A stretch of DNA of 64,000 nt, taken from positions 930,001 through 994,000 of the forward strand of contig OX637622.1 of the NCBI GenBank assembly GCA_951802195.1. The letters run 5' to 3'. Numbering within the stretch: the first letter of the stretch is position 1; each line of letters opens with the position of its first letter. The notes under the pieces are model-generated. The model had not been told where the DNA came from. It was given only the letters and a program-made list of their open reading frames with translations, and made no database searches. A program made the position numbers and the translations under genes. The DNA is from Tausonia pullulans (Eukaryota > Basidiomycota > Tremellomycetes > Cystofilobasidiales > Mrakiaceae). Below, piece by piece: positions 1-14,956 of the stretch.

Positions 1-834
1 GCAAAGGAAGACAAGACAAACCCCTGCTGGCTGGGCGAGACGGGCTTGCTTCCCGGGATGTTCTTCTTGGACTTCTTGCTGACGATCTGATGGAGGCAGA
101 TGCTCGGTCAGCACGGGCTAGACTCTGTCGACGCACACAACGCGCGAAAGTGGCCAACGCACGACACCGTCGAAGTCGCCGACAAACATGGGCTCAAGGA
201 GCTTGCGGGCTTCCTCCGAGTGTCCGACGTCCTCGAAGGCCTCGGTCGCGTCCTTGCCTGTGAGAAGGAGGTGGTTTGGTCCGTGTCAATCCGCCGAATT
301 CTCATTCGCGCAATGAACACTGAGAGGCACGCGCCGCGCCTCGCCGCGAGAACGTGAAACGCAGCTGAGGGGGGCGCGCTCGGGTGGGGCGGGGGCAGCG
401 AGTGGGGGATGAGTGGAACGAGAAGGAACGAACCAGCCTCTCCGAGGATGACCTCGTCGCCTGAGGAAGCGAAGGGGAGGGGGTCAGTCCAGATCGCTAA
501 TACTCGACCGGACAGGCAACGGAAACGGACCTCCGGGGTGCTCGTCAAGGAAGGCCGTGGAGTCGTAGACTGAGCGACAAGCGGACGAAGGCGGTGGGGT
601 TCGATGAGAGCCAAGTTGAGAGCAGACGACGTGTCAGTTCCGCTGACGGGAGTCCTCGCCCGATCCCTCTCCCGCAGCCCTAGACGCACCCTTGCCGGAG
701 ATGAGGATCCAGAAGTCCTTCTGAGTGACGTGCTGCTCAAGCTGCTCCTGGGTAATCTTGGCCGGCGACGAGGCCGACGCTGGGGCGGGCTCAGAAACGA
801 CGGCGGGGACGGCGGTGGAGGGGTTGGCGGACAT
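1..834 (-). CDS. CYB5: Cytochrome b5, 3' end cut by window edge
   Basis: Small haem-binding electron carrier, normally anchored in the ER membrane, which feeds electrons to desaturases, sterol enzymes and P450s. Five exons can be joined in phase: 834-690, 569-531, 460-434, 257-163 and 86 to the window edge. The joined protein starts MSANPSTAV, has an Ala/Pro-rich leader of about 25 residues, then [28 protein letters not shown] with the haem-ligand motif HPGG, and [18 protein letters not shown] carrying the second haem-ligand His. After MFVGDFDGV comes a Lys-rich linker ([12 protein letters not shown]). The C-terminal membrane anchor expected of the family would lie beyond position 1, so the gene is incomplete only because of the window. 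The ATG at 834 is the first in frame and gives the usual spacing to the haem domain. Two of the internal exons are short (39 and 27 nt). The next gene lies divergently about 600 bp away. Confidence 0.93.
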
Positions 835-1434
835 GGCGTGAAAGAATATCGAGAATGAAGAAGGAGCGGGCGAGAGGGAGAGAGGAAAAGGGAGAGAACG
901 ACGAGCAGGCGTGGCCGGAGAAAAAGACGGTTGGTGGTGGAGAGAGAGGTGAGGGAGACGCGCGGGCCCTCCGGGCTGGGCGAGCCCTTCGCGCTTCAGC
1001 GAACGACCATGGAGGGCGGGTCTGCGCAGCTCTTCGCATGTGCGCGGGTGTATCCAAGGAAAGGTGGCAAAAGAGCTGAACAATGTCAGAGGCGATGAGA
1101 TATACAGGTCATTCTGAAGATTCTGCCAGTCCTCTTCTGCGGAAAGCTTGAGCACACGCTGGTGCGCGCGCGCCGTAATGAGATTGATGGTAAGTCATCT
1201 GCCATCACTCAAACTTCAAAACTCCTTGTTCCCTCTCAGTCTCCTGACCTCACGATTACTTCCCCCATCGAGCCTCCGTTCATTTCACGTGTATCACTGG
1301 TGTCGCGGTAAGCGAATCGGATGGCGCGGGTCATAGCCAAGCAAGGCAAGAGTGCTCGCGGCGACCGGTCCGAGAGGAAAGCGCCAACCCTCCCCTCCCT
1401 CGCTCCAACCACCAACCCATCCTCACTGCCCGCT
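835..1434. promoter_or_regulatory. Divergent intergenic region, CYB5 / NDUFB4-like
   Basis: About 600 bp between two outward-facing start codons. It holds pyrimidine-rich stretches on both sides close to the starts, as expected for 5' leaders. I see no conserved promoter motif that I could name and no further gene; the open frames here are short and unlike any known protein. Confidence 0.5.
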
Positions 1435-2309
1435 ATGGTCTTCGCTACCCTCGCTCGCAGGGCACGCCCCACCACTGTCCGCATGGCCGGAGGACACAAG
1501 TTCGGTGAGCCTCCTCCGCTTCTACCTGCCGTCTGGCCGGTAGTCGCCCGGCCTTGCTCCTCCGCCGCTTGCTACCTCGGGCCGACGACCGCGACGATGC
1601 ATGCTAATCCCCGTCCTTCTGTCCCTTAGACCCTCTCATGGTCTGTATCCTATCTAAGTGTCCGAGTGGGCATCTCTTGACCTTCCTTGCCCTGGTCGCC
1701 CCTCCAGAAAGACCCCGCTATCGAGAAGTTCATGGCCATGCGCGAGGACATGTACAAGGGCTTCAAGTTCAACCGCAAGACGATGCCGACAGTCATCATC
1801 TCCCTCATTATCCTCCCCGTCTCGGTTTGGGCCATCGCGGATTACGACCTCGTAAGTCTGGGTCTCCTGGAGGCGGCAGTGGCGGCAGCGTGCGGCGCAA
1901 GCATGAGACGACCGCGACCGGAGGGCTGACGGTACTCTCGCTCTCTTGCTCCCCTTTCTCTTCTCCTGACCTCGTGATGCCGTTCCATTCGTTCGCCTGG
2001 TTCTCTCTCTTCACCTGGGATATGTTCTCGTCTTCTGCCCCTCCCCCTCCCCCTCCCCTTTCTTTCCCCCGACCCGGACTGCCTTCCGAACAGAGGCACG
2101 ACTTCACCATGTCCGCTATTCCGCGAGGCCTCCAGGAGGGTTGGTACAAGGACGAGCTAACGGAGGAGCAGCTCAAGGACAACTACATCGGCAACGACAT
2201 AGGTCTCTTCGACCCTAAGCTGTTCGAGGGCAAGCTCGCGGGACCGACGCTCGGCCAGATCTATCGACACCAGCGCAAGGTGCACCAGGACCCGGAGGCG
2301 TCGTCGTAG
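1435..2309 (+). CDS. Complex I B15 (NDUFB4/NB5M)-like subunit
   Basis: Probable accessory subunit of mitochondrial NADH:ubiquinone oxidoreductase, placed in the inner-membrane arm. Exons 1435-1504, 1630-1640, 1708-1851 and 2094-2309 join in phase. The core reads MAGGHKFDPLMKDPAIEK, then MREDMYKGFKF, RKTMPT and one hydrophobic segment (VIISLIILPVSVWAIADY). This matches the family layout of a DPAxE-xxMRE-YxxF element before a single transmembrane helix. Two in-frame ATGs are possible, 1435 and 1483; the first adds a basic, mitochondrial-presequence-like MVFATLARRARP. Exon 2 is only 11 nt (ACCCTCTCATG) and supplies DPLM. A polar C-terminal extension of about 70 residues (from RHDFTM to HQDPEASS) is longer than in the homologues I remember, so the family call is moderate. 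Stop is 43 bp from the convergent Swi5 gene. Confidence 0.65.
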
Positions 2310-2352
2310 AGTGTTGGATTCGAGTCGGGTCGGGGGGAGTTGGAAGGAACGA

Positions 2353-3045
2353 TCAAGGGTCGGGCTCGGGCATAGTGATTCCATTTTCTTTAGAACGGAA
2401 GGCGAGGATGAGGGGTGGGCCAGAGCGAACGATCGCGACGCGTTGGGCCATCGTCACTTGTTCGCGCGCGCGCATACACACGGGCTGGGGACTGCGTTCT
2501 GCTCCTTCCCTGTAGATACCGGTAGGAGGACGACATAGAGAGAGCGTCTCAACCAAAGAGCCCCCCCTTTCCTTCTCATCGGTCTCCTCGCTCAATTCCA
2601 ATCTCTTCGAGGACTTCGCGCGCCTTCCTCCCCGTCACGGTTGAGTACTGGTACTCATGCCGGCCGCTCATCAGTCAATCAGTACAGTCGATGGACGGGG
2701 AAAATGGCAATCATTGCATGGGATGCCGCTCACCCTCTCGACAAGCGCCTTCAGTGAGATGATCTCCCGCCACCGTCAGTCAGATCGGGACTGAATGACC
2801 TGAGGGCGAGCTTCGCATCTCACCTCGACAGCATCCTTGACCTCATTATACTCGTGCAGCATCCGGATGTGCTCATTAAGAACTGCCTTTGCCCGTCGTT
2901 CGAGCGAGGCGTCGTCGACTTCGTCGCTGTTCGCCGGCGTCGTTCCCATCGGGGAGGACGTGGTGGAGGCGAGAAGCTCAGCACGGTAGAGAGCGAGCTC
3001 GGTGTGGAGGGTTTGGGCGCGAACGGAGTGGGAGGGGGGTGGCAT
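2353..3045 (-). CDS. SWI5: Swi5-like recombination mediator
   Basis: Swi5 binds Sfr1/Mei5 and helps Rad51/Dmc1 load in homologous recombination and mating-type switching. The core reads LERRAKAVLNEHIRMLHEY then NEVKDAVE, the diagnostic HIxxLHEYNExKD signature of the family. Exons that join in phase: 3045-2824, 2748-2734 (15 nt, ALVER) and from 2653 onward, giving YQYSTVTGRKAREVLEEIGI, which aligns with the family's conserved TV..xxExxGI end. The start at 3045 (MPPPSHSV) was chosen because it leaves about 50 residues before the core; an upstream ATG at 3111 is possible. The 3' end is unsure: the frame stays open to 2353, but the last 50 residues look like untranslated sequence, and another intron ending in an earlier stop is possible. 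Length without that tail is about 100-120 residues, normal for the family. Confidence 0.8.
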
Positions 3046-3253
3046 GGATGAAAGGGAGATGGTGGGTAATGGATGGCAGCGGCTTGACGCGAAAAGGGAC
3101 AATGTTGGCACCAGCCGCGCGCATACACGGGAAACGTCGGTTGACTAGGGGAAGAGATATCCATGGAGAGGGAACACAGCGCAAAGGAAGAGAAGAGAGA
3201 AGAAGAGAGAAGAAACAGCCCACGAAAAGAAAACAATAATTGAACAAGCGACC

Positions 3254-7214
<3,961 letters not shown>

Positions 7215-7809
7215 CGCGGTAGAACGTAAGGGCGGGGAAAGGGGTAAGGGGTGGATGGTGGATGGTTGGTGGACGATTGATCTCTCAAGACGAATGGGCC
7301 GTTCTCTTCCTCGCGCGGCGCGGCGCGTCCCCTTTCCACCGTCGTGTCGCCTCGTGGACGTGCGTTGTTGCTTGAACACAGGTGCGGTGTGTTAGCTGAC
7401 GACGACCACCATACATCCTTGAGCATAGCTCACGCCTATCCCTTTTTACACCTCATGATTCAACGGTCATATATCAAGCGAATGCAGCTGCGAAGCGACT
7501 CACTCGACCCGCACGCGGGCCACCTCGTCCTTCATTATTAAGTGAACTGGACTCGACGTGTCTTTTTGGATTTATGTCCGTCCCTATAGGTCTCTCAATC
7601 GAAACGTCCCCCTGATATTGTGTATTAGTTCTGCGTGTCCTCCAGGAGAGTCGAGATCCGACCTGCGCGCACCACATTGGCCCGGACACTCACAGCCGAA
7701 GGCCTTGTTTCCGGCAGGGCGTCATCCCGCCTCCTCTCCCTCCCTCCAGAGCGTTGTTAACCTCCAACGCACACTTAGTCCAGCTCCTCAGTACTTCCGG
7801 TTTGTCAAC
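7215..7809. promoter_or_regulatory. Divergent intergenic region, MCM4 / charged small protein
   Basis: About 595 bp between two divergent starts, pyrimidine-rich near the right-hand gene (CTTTCCCTCC-like stretches near 7735-7750). No gene or RNA seen. I did not find an ACGCGT box in this stretch, unlike the MCM4 introns. Confidence 0.4.
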
Positions 7810-8288
7810 ATGGGCAACGCACTATCCATCGATTCCGAGACGGCCAAAGCATGGAAGAAAGCCGCAGACAAGACGGCCAGAGAGAAGGACGACGCAGAAC
7901 GATGGGCAAAGATTGTCAATGAGGAGAGGGAGGCCGCAAGCAAGGCACTGGGGGAGAAACTCAAGAAGCTTAAGAAGGAGGAAGAGGATAAGAAGAAGAA
8001 GAAGAAGGAAGAAGAGGCGAAGATGAAGAAGAAGGGAGAGGAGGAAAGGAAGAAGGAGGAGAGGCGGAGGAAGGCGACAGAGGTGAGTGAAAGATGCCGG
8101 CCGGAGCATTGAATGATATTTTCTCAAGGGTCGACAGACAGCTGACACGCATGTGATGGGGGCAACACTAGACCTGGATTACAACCAGGACCATTGACGA
8201 GCAGACACACGCAACGGTCTTTCCAGGGATGAGCCGGGTAGCGGTCTACGCCATTCTCAGTCTGGAGGAGGAGGCGCTCAAAGGATGA
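7810..8288 (+). CDS. Small lysine/glutamate-rich protein, putative N-myristoyl anchor
   Basis: Not a recognised family. Exons 7810-8082 and 8172-8288 join in phase 0 to give about 129 residues. The N-terminus MGNALSID has Gly2, a small residue at position 6 and no early acidic residue, which fits the N-myristoylation consensus. From about residue 15 to 90 there is a long, highly charged helix (EKLKKLKKEEEDKKKKKKEE-type), probably a single alpha helix or coiled coil. The C-terminal 38 residues are different in character (TWITTRTIDEQTH, VAVYAILSLEEEALKG) and look like a small folded or hydrophobic tail. The intron (89 nt) has a good GTGAGT donor and CTAG acceptor. A peripheral membrane role is inference from the Gly2 motif only. 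A further downstream exon cannot be excluded. Confidence 0.55.
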
Positions 8289-8591
8289 TCTTTCCAAGAG
8301 GGTTTTCCTGCACGATGGCGTCAGAACGAGTGCCATTTGTCAGTCTGTGCATGGTTGGTTGATGATGCATGATGAAGACCAACGCCTCATGATCGGTTCA
8401 GATTCGCTTGGTTGATCCTTCCCCTCTAGGTCGTCGGTCTCCGCCGACGCTCGTTCGACTCAATCGCATGCGGTCGTGGGGCACTTTGTTCAGCGTCCCT
8501 TCCTCCAACAACGACGAGGCACGCACATATAATGCCGGATGACATCGGGAACCATCCGGACAAAGCTGAGATTGAGCTCTCTCATCCTCCT

Positions 8592-8610
8592 CCCCCCCCC
8601 CCCCCCCCCC
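8592..8610. repeat. Poly-C homopolymer tract
   Basis: Nineteen consecutive C residues between the charged small protein and the unresolved membrane locus. Tracts this long are prone to length error in sequencing and could affect any exon called across them. Confidence 0.9.
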
Positions 8611-8819
8611 AGCGAAGGAACAGGGCGATGTTGCCGTGACTTTCCCGCGTGGGTTTGTCTTTCAGGGGGCTCGGCTTCTCTTTCAATTCTCCCTTCGCTC
8701 TCCCACCCTCCTTCTTGTCCTTCTTTTCTCGTCGTGGCCATGAACACTAGCCGATCCGATTTTGACCAGTAAGGGTGGCGAAAGAGATCCAGTGAGGCAC
8801 CCTCCCCTTCTCTAACCAA

Positions 8820-9960
8820 AACATGGCCGACCAGCTTACCCCTGTCTCAGAACTACACGACCGGCATCTCCCTCTTCATGATCTACCTCCAGGCGTATTC
8901 CTTCCTTTCCGCCACGTGGGTCTGGGCCTCGAAACTTGAAGCCTATGCCTACCTGAATTTTACAGACAAATACGTTTTCTGCTGAATTCTCTTCCAAGGA
9001 ATCCAAAGGAGGCGCGTCCCTGTTTCTGGAATCAACATGCTGCTCTTTCCCTTTCGATCTCTATGGCAATCCTCATTGTCGGCAACATGTCAGTCCCTTC
9101 CCTTCTTGAAGACCACATCCGGCGTCACCCGATTTAGGGACACTTGCGACTTCCCATACGGTTTGGCTACAACATCGGCGGTCTTGGGTTCGTCTTCGTT
9201 GATGCGCTTGTTTGGTTTCTTCACAGCTAACTTCCGTTGCCATATCCCATATTTGGCTTGATGTTTCTCATAGATGAGTCGACAAGCGACGTGTTCAACG
9301 AGATCACCCCTCTTCTCGTTGGCATCGTAAGTCGCACTTGCTCGCCCTGCCGGTCCTCACCATGCTGATCTTGAAGTCCCACAGGGTGGCTTCCAACCGC
9401 CTTCGATCCTCATCTAAGCCGCGATTCCGTCGAAAGACTATGCGGCCTTCCCCCTTAGACGACCCCTTGGTGAACACCTCCTCTCCACTACTATCGTCAG
9501 CTAGGCCGACATACCATCCTCATCCTCTGCCACTGCAAGGCGCCCCCGGACGGGTGTTTTTACCTCCGGCACCGTCCTGTCCACGACGCTTCGACGCCAG
9601 CTTTCCTCCATCGAGGGTGACACTTTCTCCGGTGTGCCAACCGAGCGCAAGCTTTCCACAGAATTCAACTCATTAAGATGAGAGAAGAGATCCTTCCTGG
9701 CTTCCCGCCCTCTGCGCGGATGAGCGGGGAGCACACAAAGGAGGATGGGTTCAACTCAAATTGATGTTGCTGGAGATCTCGTTCGCTCCCCCAGATGCTA
9801 TGGAAGATGGTCTCCCCCTTGCTGGCGGGGGGTGCCTCATCCTTTCTTTTCGTCAAGCACTACTCGATCAATGGAAAGGCGATGCTCAGACCCAGCTCGA
9901 GGCTGATAACGGCTCAAAAAAGGAGGAGGGATGATACAGGCCAGGAGAAAGAGGAGGAGA
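8820..9960 (+). other. Unresolved locus with membrane-protein-like exons
   Basis: Pieces look coding on the plus strand but I could not join them into one open gene. NYTTGISLFMIYLQAYSFLS (near 8850-8910) and MAILIVGNM (near 9062) are hydrophobic; GYNIGGLGFVFVDALVWF (near 9165-9220) and YPIFGLMFLI followed by DESTSDVFNEITPLLVGI (9245-9328, ending at a GTAAGT donor) look like membrane helices. A Ser/Thr-rich tail (TSGTVLSTTLRRQLSSIEG) follows near 9560-9620, and a polar stretch LLEISFAPPDAMEDGLPL near 9765-9815. Several frames carry stops between these pieces that splicing may or may not remove. It could be a multi-exon multi-pass membrane protein of a lineage-specific family, or a decaying gene. 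No family is recognised. Confidence 0.3.
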
Positions 9961-10537
9961 TGCGGACAGTGGCGATGCTTACGGCGGAAATAGTCGACGA
10001 CGGGAAGAAGCCCCGAGAGGAGTTATTATCTGTCATGAGCGTTTTTTGATCATCTAGCGGGTCATGTCCCGGATTCCATACGAGGGTATTCGTCCCAATG
10101 CTGAGCTCAAGATGTTTTTTTCTTAAGTATTACTCTGGGAGCGAGACGAGGACGTGAAGCGGCCGGGCCAGTCGAGTAAGAGCAGGGCGCGCGCTCCATG
10201 ACGTCCGTCCATTCAACCTCAGACCTCTCCTCCCCCCCTCCTCCGTCCTTCTCAGTTCCTCTCTCTAACCAAACAGAGGGGAATCTATCGACTCGTTTCG
10301 CCTTGTTACCCCTTGGATGGAGCTAGGGAGAATGACGGCCACTGTAGAGCGTCTTCGGGCGTACCGACTTTCCCGCAGCTCCTTCACAGGGCGTCCCAGG
10401 GAAGGCGGAGGCGAACCACGGCGGCGAGCGCCAGGGAGGCAGCCAGGCCGGCGTCTGTCGCACTCCCTCCCGCTCAGCCTCAACGCCCATCCTATCGGAC
10501 CGACTTCTGGCGGGCACCCCACATCACACGATTCACC

Positions 10538-11951
10538 ATGGTCCAGGACACCCGCCCATGCTGGCTCCCCAACGATGACCCATGTCAGTAGCTGGTGTCT
10601 CCCAGACAGATTCCGAGCGCATAGCTCGTCGGCAGCCTGCCCACCCTTGTCGCGCCTCGTCTGACCCGCCCGCCTTCAAACTCGCTCAACCTCAGACGCC
10701 CAGGCGTACAACAACCGCGGCGAGAAGTGCACCAAATTTGGCCTTTCGAATCTGGTGAGTCATGAAACAGCTCCTTGCAAAGAGGGCCAGGATGTTGGGC
10801 GGTCGTCAACCCGTCGCGTCCCCGGAAGCGCCAGCTTCCCCTCCTTTGTCTTGCTGCCTGCTCCCGCTGACCCTTGCCCGGGTCGATGGTTGCCTCCTAC
10901 AGAAAGTGGCGATCCCTGTTGTCTGCGTCTGTGAGTGATCCTCTCTCGTGGTCGGTGGACCTCGTCTCTGACCGCCTCCCCCTCAAGTGGTATTCATCCT
11001 CCTCGTCCTTGGCGTCGGCTGGATAGTCCGCTACTCTCGCCAAGCGAAGCGCTTCTCGAGGTTTGTTGTCTTGACACAGCATCTATCTCACCTGATAGAT
11101 CCGCTGATTTTGCTGCACCTCTTGCCTCCAGGTTTTGGAACCAGTCGCCCGAGGACTATGAGCTCAAGACGCACCAGCAGCAGCTCCTCTACGACGACGG
11201 CGCCTCATTCCACACCGGCCAGATGTCGCTTGCCCCGCCATCGACGATTGGCAAGCATGGTCGCTCGCCGCTCGGCAGCTCGACAGGTGACGAGGATCCC
11301 ATGGACATTCGAGACCACGAGTGTGAGTTCCTTGCGACGTGGGCAGTCGGCACATGCGCGCGTCATCCTCTAAACTCGACGCGTACATCTTTCCTCTTGA
11401 CTCTTGCAGACGCTTCGACTGGCTACGGAGATGGAGGACTCGGCCAGCTGGGCGGATTCCCTCCCGGTCCCGCCGACTTCCCTTCGTCTGGCTCAAACCA
11501 GTTCTGTGCGTTGTGTCTTGTCGCCCTGAGAGGGCAAACGAGGGATGTCACCTCCTTCTTACGCCTCAGCACTGACCGTGGCATCCCCGCCTCCTTCCCT
11601 CCTTCTACCACCATCATTCGCCAGACCCCGGTGTCCCGGCCGCGCCTTGGCAGGCCTTCCCCGGTGCTCCAGGCTCCCACGTCAACCTTCACGCAGGACC
11701 TCCATCGGGCGGAGGCGAGCGGTCTGCCTTTCTCGCCTACGACCCGGCGTCGTCCGCCCAGCCTGGGCAAGCGACCTTTGGCAGTGGACCGCCGCCACTA
11801 CCGGACATGGAGAGGGTGCGTGTCGGATGTGAATGTAACAAGGGGAGAAGAGCTTTTGGCTGACTTGCCTGCTTGCTTTATGGGCATCCAGTTCGACCAG
11901 CCGGGCCCGCCCCAGAACCGGTATGCGGACCCTTACAGCAACCGGATCTGA
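10538..11951 (+). CDS. Single-pass membrane protein with disordered cytosolic tail
   Basis: No known family recognised. About eight exons join in phase from the ATG at 10538 (MVQDTRPCWLPNDDPYAQAY) to the stop at 11949-11951. A short N-terminal segment with two cysteines (residue 8 and the C of GEKCTKFGLS) is followed by one strong transmembrane helix, VAIPVVCVLVFILLVLGVGW, with a basic stop-transfer flank (RYSRQAKRFSR). The remainder is polar and Gly/Pro/Ser-rich: FWNQSPEDYELKTHQQQLLY, GDGGLGQLGGFPPGPADF, a Pro/Gly/Ala stretch and the tail RYADPYSNRI. No signal peptide is visible, so a type III topology with a short lumenal/extracellular end is likely by the positive-inside rule. Upstream in-frame ATGs near 10317 give low-complexity translations, so 10538 was preferred. 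Confidence 0.7.
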
Positions 11952-13517
11952 GCTAGGCCGCTCTCACTCTTTGCCTTCCTCTTCGCCCTCCGTCTTCCTT
12001 CCCGCCCCCCTCCCCCGATCCCTTGCTAGCGCCGCCCACGGATCGTTCGCCCCTCCTCTTCCTTGAGCTTGATCCCACCCGTCGATGGACACTTGTTTCC
12101 TTTTCTATTCACGTTTCACTCCCTCGCATGTCATCTACCGACCTGATCCATGTCATTTTCTCGCTCCTGATTCGTTCATGAGTATATACGGGGGGGTATC
12201 CAAGAATGGAGCAAACACGGGAAAGAGGCGAGCCGAGACTCAGACCGACCCCAGACCAAGCGAACCAACGTCCACACCGCTTCCCTCTTGCATTCTCTCA
12301 CCTGGCGAGTGACTGGTGGTCTCGAGCCAAGTCCGTGGACGACTGCAAGGAAGATCCGTCCGACGAACGGCAGAGCCTGCCGTACTCTATGGAACGGGCG
12401 AGGGGGAGGGAGGCTGCTGCGCTGGGCGAGCGAGGGGCGACATCTCCGCTCCCTTCTCTGACCTTCCGGGACTCAGGGACCAGCCCCGCGCGCCCTCCCT
12501 GGACCTGGCCTCTGCGCACATGGAGACGGGAGACACCGGAAGAGAGAGAGCTACGAGATGCTGTCGAGGGGCGACGAGGCCGCCTGGAGGGGACAAGCGC
12601 TTCCTCGGATGGCCTCGAGCATGGGTGGCGGGACCCTCCGCGCCCACATGCGTCGCCGACTCAGCGGGAGGCTCCTCCAAGCCAGCGCATTTCGCATGCC
12701 GGCCACAGCTGCACCCACTGTAGCGGCACCGGCTGTGGAAGGCAAGGCCGAGAGCGACTGTATGAGCAAAGGCGGCCGAGGGTGACGTCGGATGCGAACG
12801 GCCAGATCGCATCGTGGGTCCCCCTTTCAACTTGGGTCTCCCCAGTTTGCGCATACCAAGACCACCTTTCGCCGCAACGACGGCAGCCCAAGCTGGTGGA
12901 TGCCGGCCGGGAGCACGAAGCACCGGGGGCAACCGAGGTGGCGACGAGATCTCGCCCGTCGCAAGGCCCTAAGGGGAGCGAGACATTCCGCAACGGGGGG
13001 ATTCCCGGCCAGGCCAGCGCCAGAACGAGGGGGAGAAAGAGGAGGGGAGGAGGAGGAGCGGCGCCAGAACCAGGCTGGAGACCCATCGTGGTGGGATGGA
13101 CGGGCCCACGACCGGGGCGGCCAGGTCGAGGGGTCCGAACGAAGCGCCCGCTCCCCGCAGTGAGCGAGGCCGTTTGCCAGTGCGCGCGTCCGCCGCCGCT
13201 GGCGGCTCGTCTCGACTTTGCCCGTGGGTTTTCGTTGGCAGCCTTCCTCTGTCCTTGTCCCTCCTCGACGTCCACTCAAGATGCGAGTCCCCGTCTTGCC
13301 CCCTCCGTCCCGGAGCATCTCATCCTGGTCGCCGTGCACCCTCTGACGCTGTCCACTGCCCTTGTCTGCCCCCTCCCTGCCCGCCATCCCGCTCGGTCGT
13401 TGGTGTCGTCGTCCAAAATTCTCCCTGCCGCGCCGCTTCCCGCCGCGCGCCCTCTGCCCTGCTCGTCTCTCCCTTCCTCCGCTCGCCCTTCTGTCGTCCT
13501 GTTCGACCTCTCTACAG
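11952..13517. other. Long gap upstream of RPS9; possible 5' UTR intron
   Basis: Pyrimidine-rich 3' and 5' flanks and long but low-complexity open frames on both strands, none resembling a known protein. The stretch from about 13200 to 13517 is strongly pyrimidine-rich and ends at the acceptor of the first RPS9 exon I can see, so at least its right part is probably the RPS9 promoter, 5' leader and first intron. Confidence 0.4.
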
Positions 13518-14956
13518 GCCTCGCGCCCCTAGGAACCACTCGAAGACGTACAAAGTTCCCCGGCGTCCGTACGAGAGCGCTCGTCTCGACGCCGAGCTCA
13601 AGGTGCGTTTGCGGTCGACTCGTGGGGCGAAGGAAAGAGGAGCCTGGGAGGTCGTCGGGCCAGTTGAGGGAACTGCGAGCGCGCTCGCCCAGAGTCCTCG
13701 GCTCGGCCGCAGAGGACCCTTCCCTCCTCTCCCTTCCTCTTTCGTCCTTTCCTCTCTGTTCAGACAGGCAGACAGGTTTCACTGACATTCGTTCTTCCTG
13801 CTACCCCTCTTCTCAGCTCGCCGGAGAGTACGGACTCAGGAACAAGAGGGAGATCTGGCGCATTCAGCTCACCCTCTCCAAGATCCGTCGTGCCGCTCGT
13901 GAGCTCCTCAAGCTCGACGCCAAGGACCCCAAGCGTCTCTTCGAGGTGAGCGTTCGGCTGCTCTATTCCTGCACACTTTGAAACGACCAGCAGCGCCGAC
14001 GAGGAGAAGCAGAGGTCGCGAGTCTTCTTTGGGCGCGGGGGCGAAAAGACGACGAGCAAGGCTGCCGACGGCGGGGCAGGGTGCAAGAGCCGGCCACTTG
14101 CCTCGTCGCGTTCCCTTCGTGAAGTCCAGAGGGTAGAATGCTGGGGCAGAAGATGTGGAGTCTGGAGAGAGGCTCTGCGGCTTGAGGAGGACGAGTGAAC
14201 AGACAGGAGGAGAGGGCTCCAAGGGAGACGACCACCAGCCTGGCTGGCCCGACCTGGTAGACACGCGACCCACCTCAAATTCTACGCCGCGCGCCCGTTT
14301 ACCTGCATCATCGACTGACTCTCTTCTCCTTCCTCTCTCTCTCTTTTCTCTCTCTACCAGGGTAACGCTCTCATTCGCCGTCTTGTGCGCATTGGTGTCC
14401 TCGACGAGCAGCGCATGAGGCTCGACTACGTCCTCGCCCTTAAGACCGAGGACTTCATGGAGCGCCGTCTCCAGACCCAGGTCTTCAAGTCTGGCCTCGC
14501 CAAGTCGATCCACCACGCCCGTGTCCTCATCCGCCAGAGGGTGAGTTGCTACTTTCTTGCATGGGCTTTGTGGGCGGTCGCGTGGGAGAAGGGAGGGGGG
14601 GGGGGCACGGGGCGTTGGCCCTTCCTTCCGTCTGCACGCGTTCGCCTTCTCCTCAACTAGGCTTGGCTATTAGCCTGCCTTGCTTCCATTCATGGGGCAT
14701 TTTCGAGTTCTTTCCACAGAGGATGAGTGTCGCTGATCTGTTTTCCTATTCTTTCCCCCTCTCTTAGCACATCCGCGTCGGCAAGCAGGTCGTTAACGTC
14801 CCTTCGTTCGTTGTTCGTCTCGAGCAGCAGAAGCACATCGACCTCTCTGCTACCTCGCCCTACGGTGGAGGACGCCCCGGTCGCGTCAAGAGGAAGCGCG
14901 CCAAGGCTGCCGCCGAGGGTGCCGGCGACGCCGAGGAGGAGGAGGACGAGGACTAG
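13518..14956 (+). CDS. RPS9: 40S ribosomal protein uS4 (S9), start exon not found
   Basis: Core protein of the small ribosomal subunit body, important for decoding accuracy and early assembly. Exons 13518-13602, 13817-13945, 14361-14540 and 14768-14956 join in phase: [38 protein letters not shown], then the S4 RNA-binding domain ([40 protein letters not shown]), and a C-terminus with [15 protein letters not shown] and an acidic end EEEEDED. Everything after the first codons matches the universal family. The first visible exon begins with a G in codon position 3 just after an ACAG acceptor, so the start codon, or its first two bases, must lie in an upstream exon. ATG at 13281 cannot be joined to give the conserved MPR start with a good donor. 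Introns here are larger than usual (about 214, 415 and 227 nt), as in many fungal ribosomal protein genes. Confidence 0.95.

Noticed and set aside
13281-13330. ATG at 13281 as RPS9 start, spliced at a GTCGCC donor
   Set aside because: It would give [12 protein letters not shown] before the conserved part, which no RPS9 has, and the donor is weak.
12206-13981. Open frame of 591 codons on the plus strand over the RPS9 upstream region
   Set aside because: Its translation is low-complexity Arg/Ser/Pro-rich, it reads through the RPS9 acceptor and only its end coincides with the RPS9 exon. It is a GC-driven chance frame.
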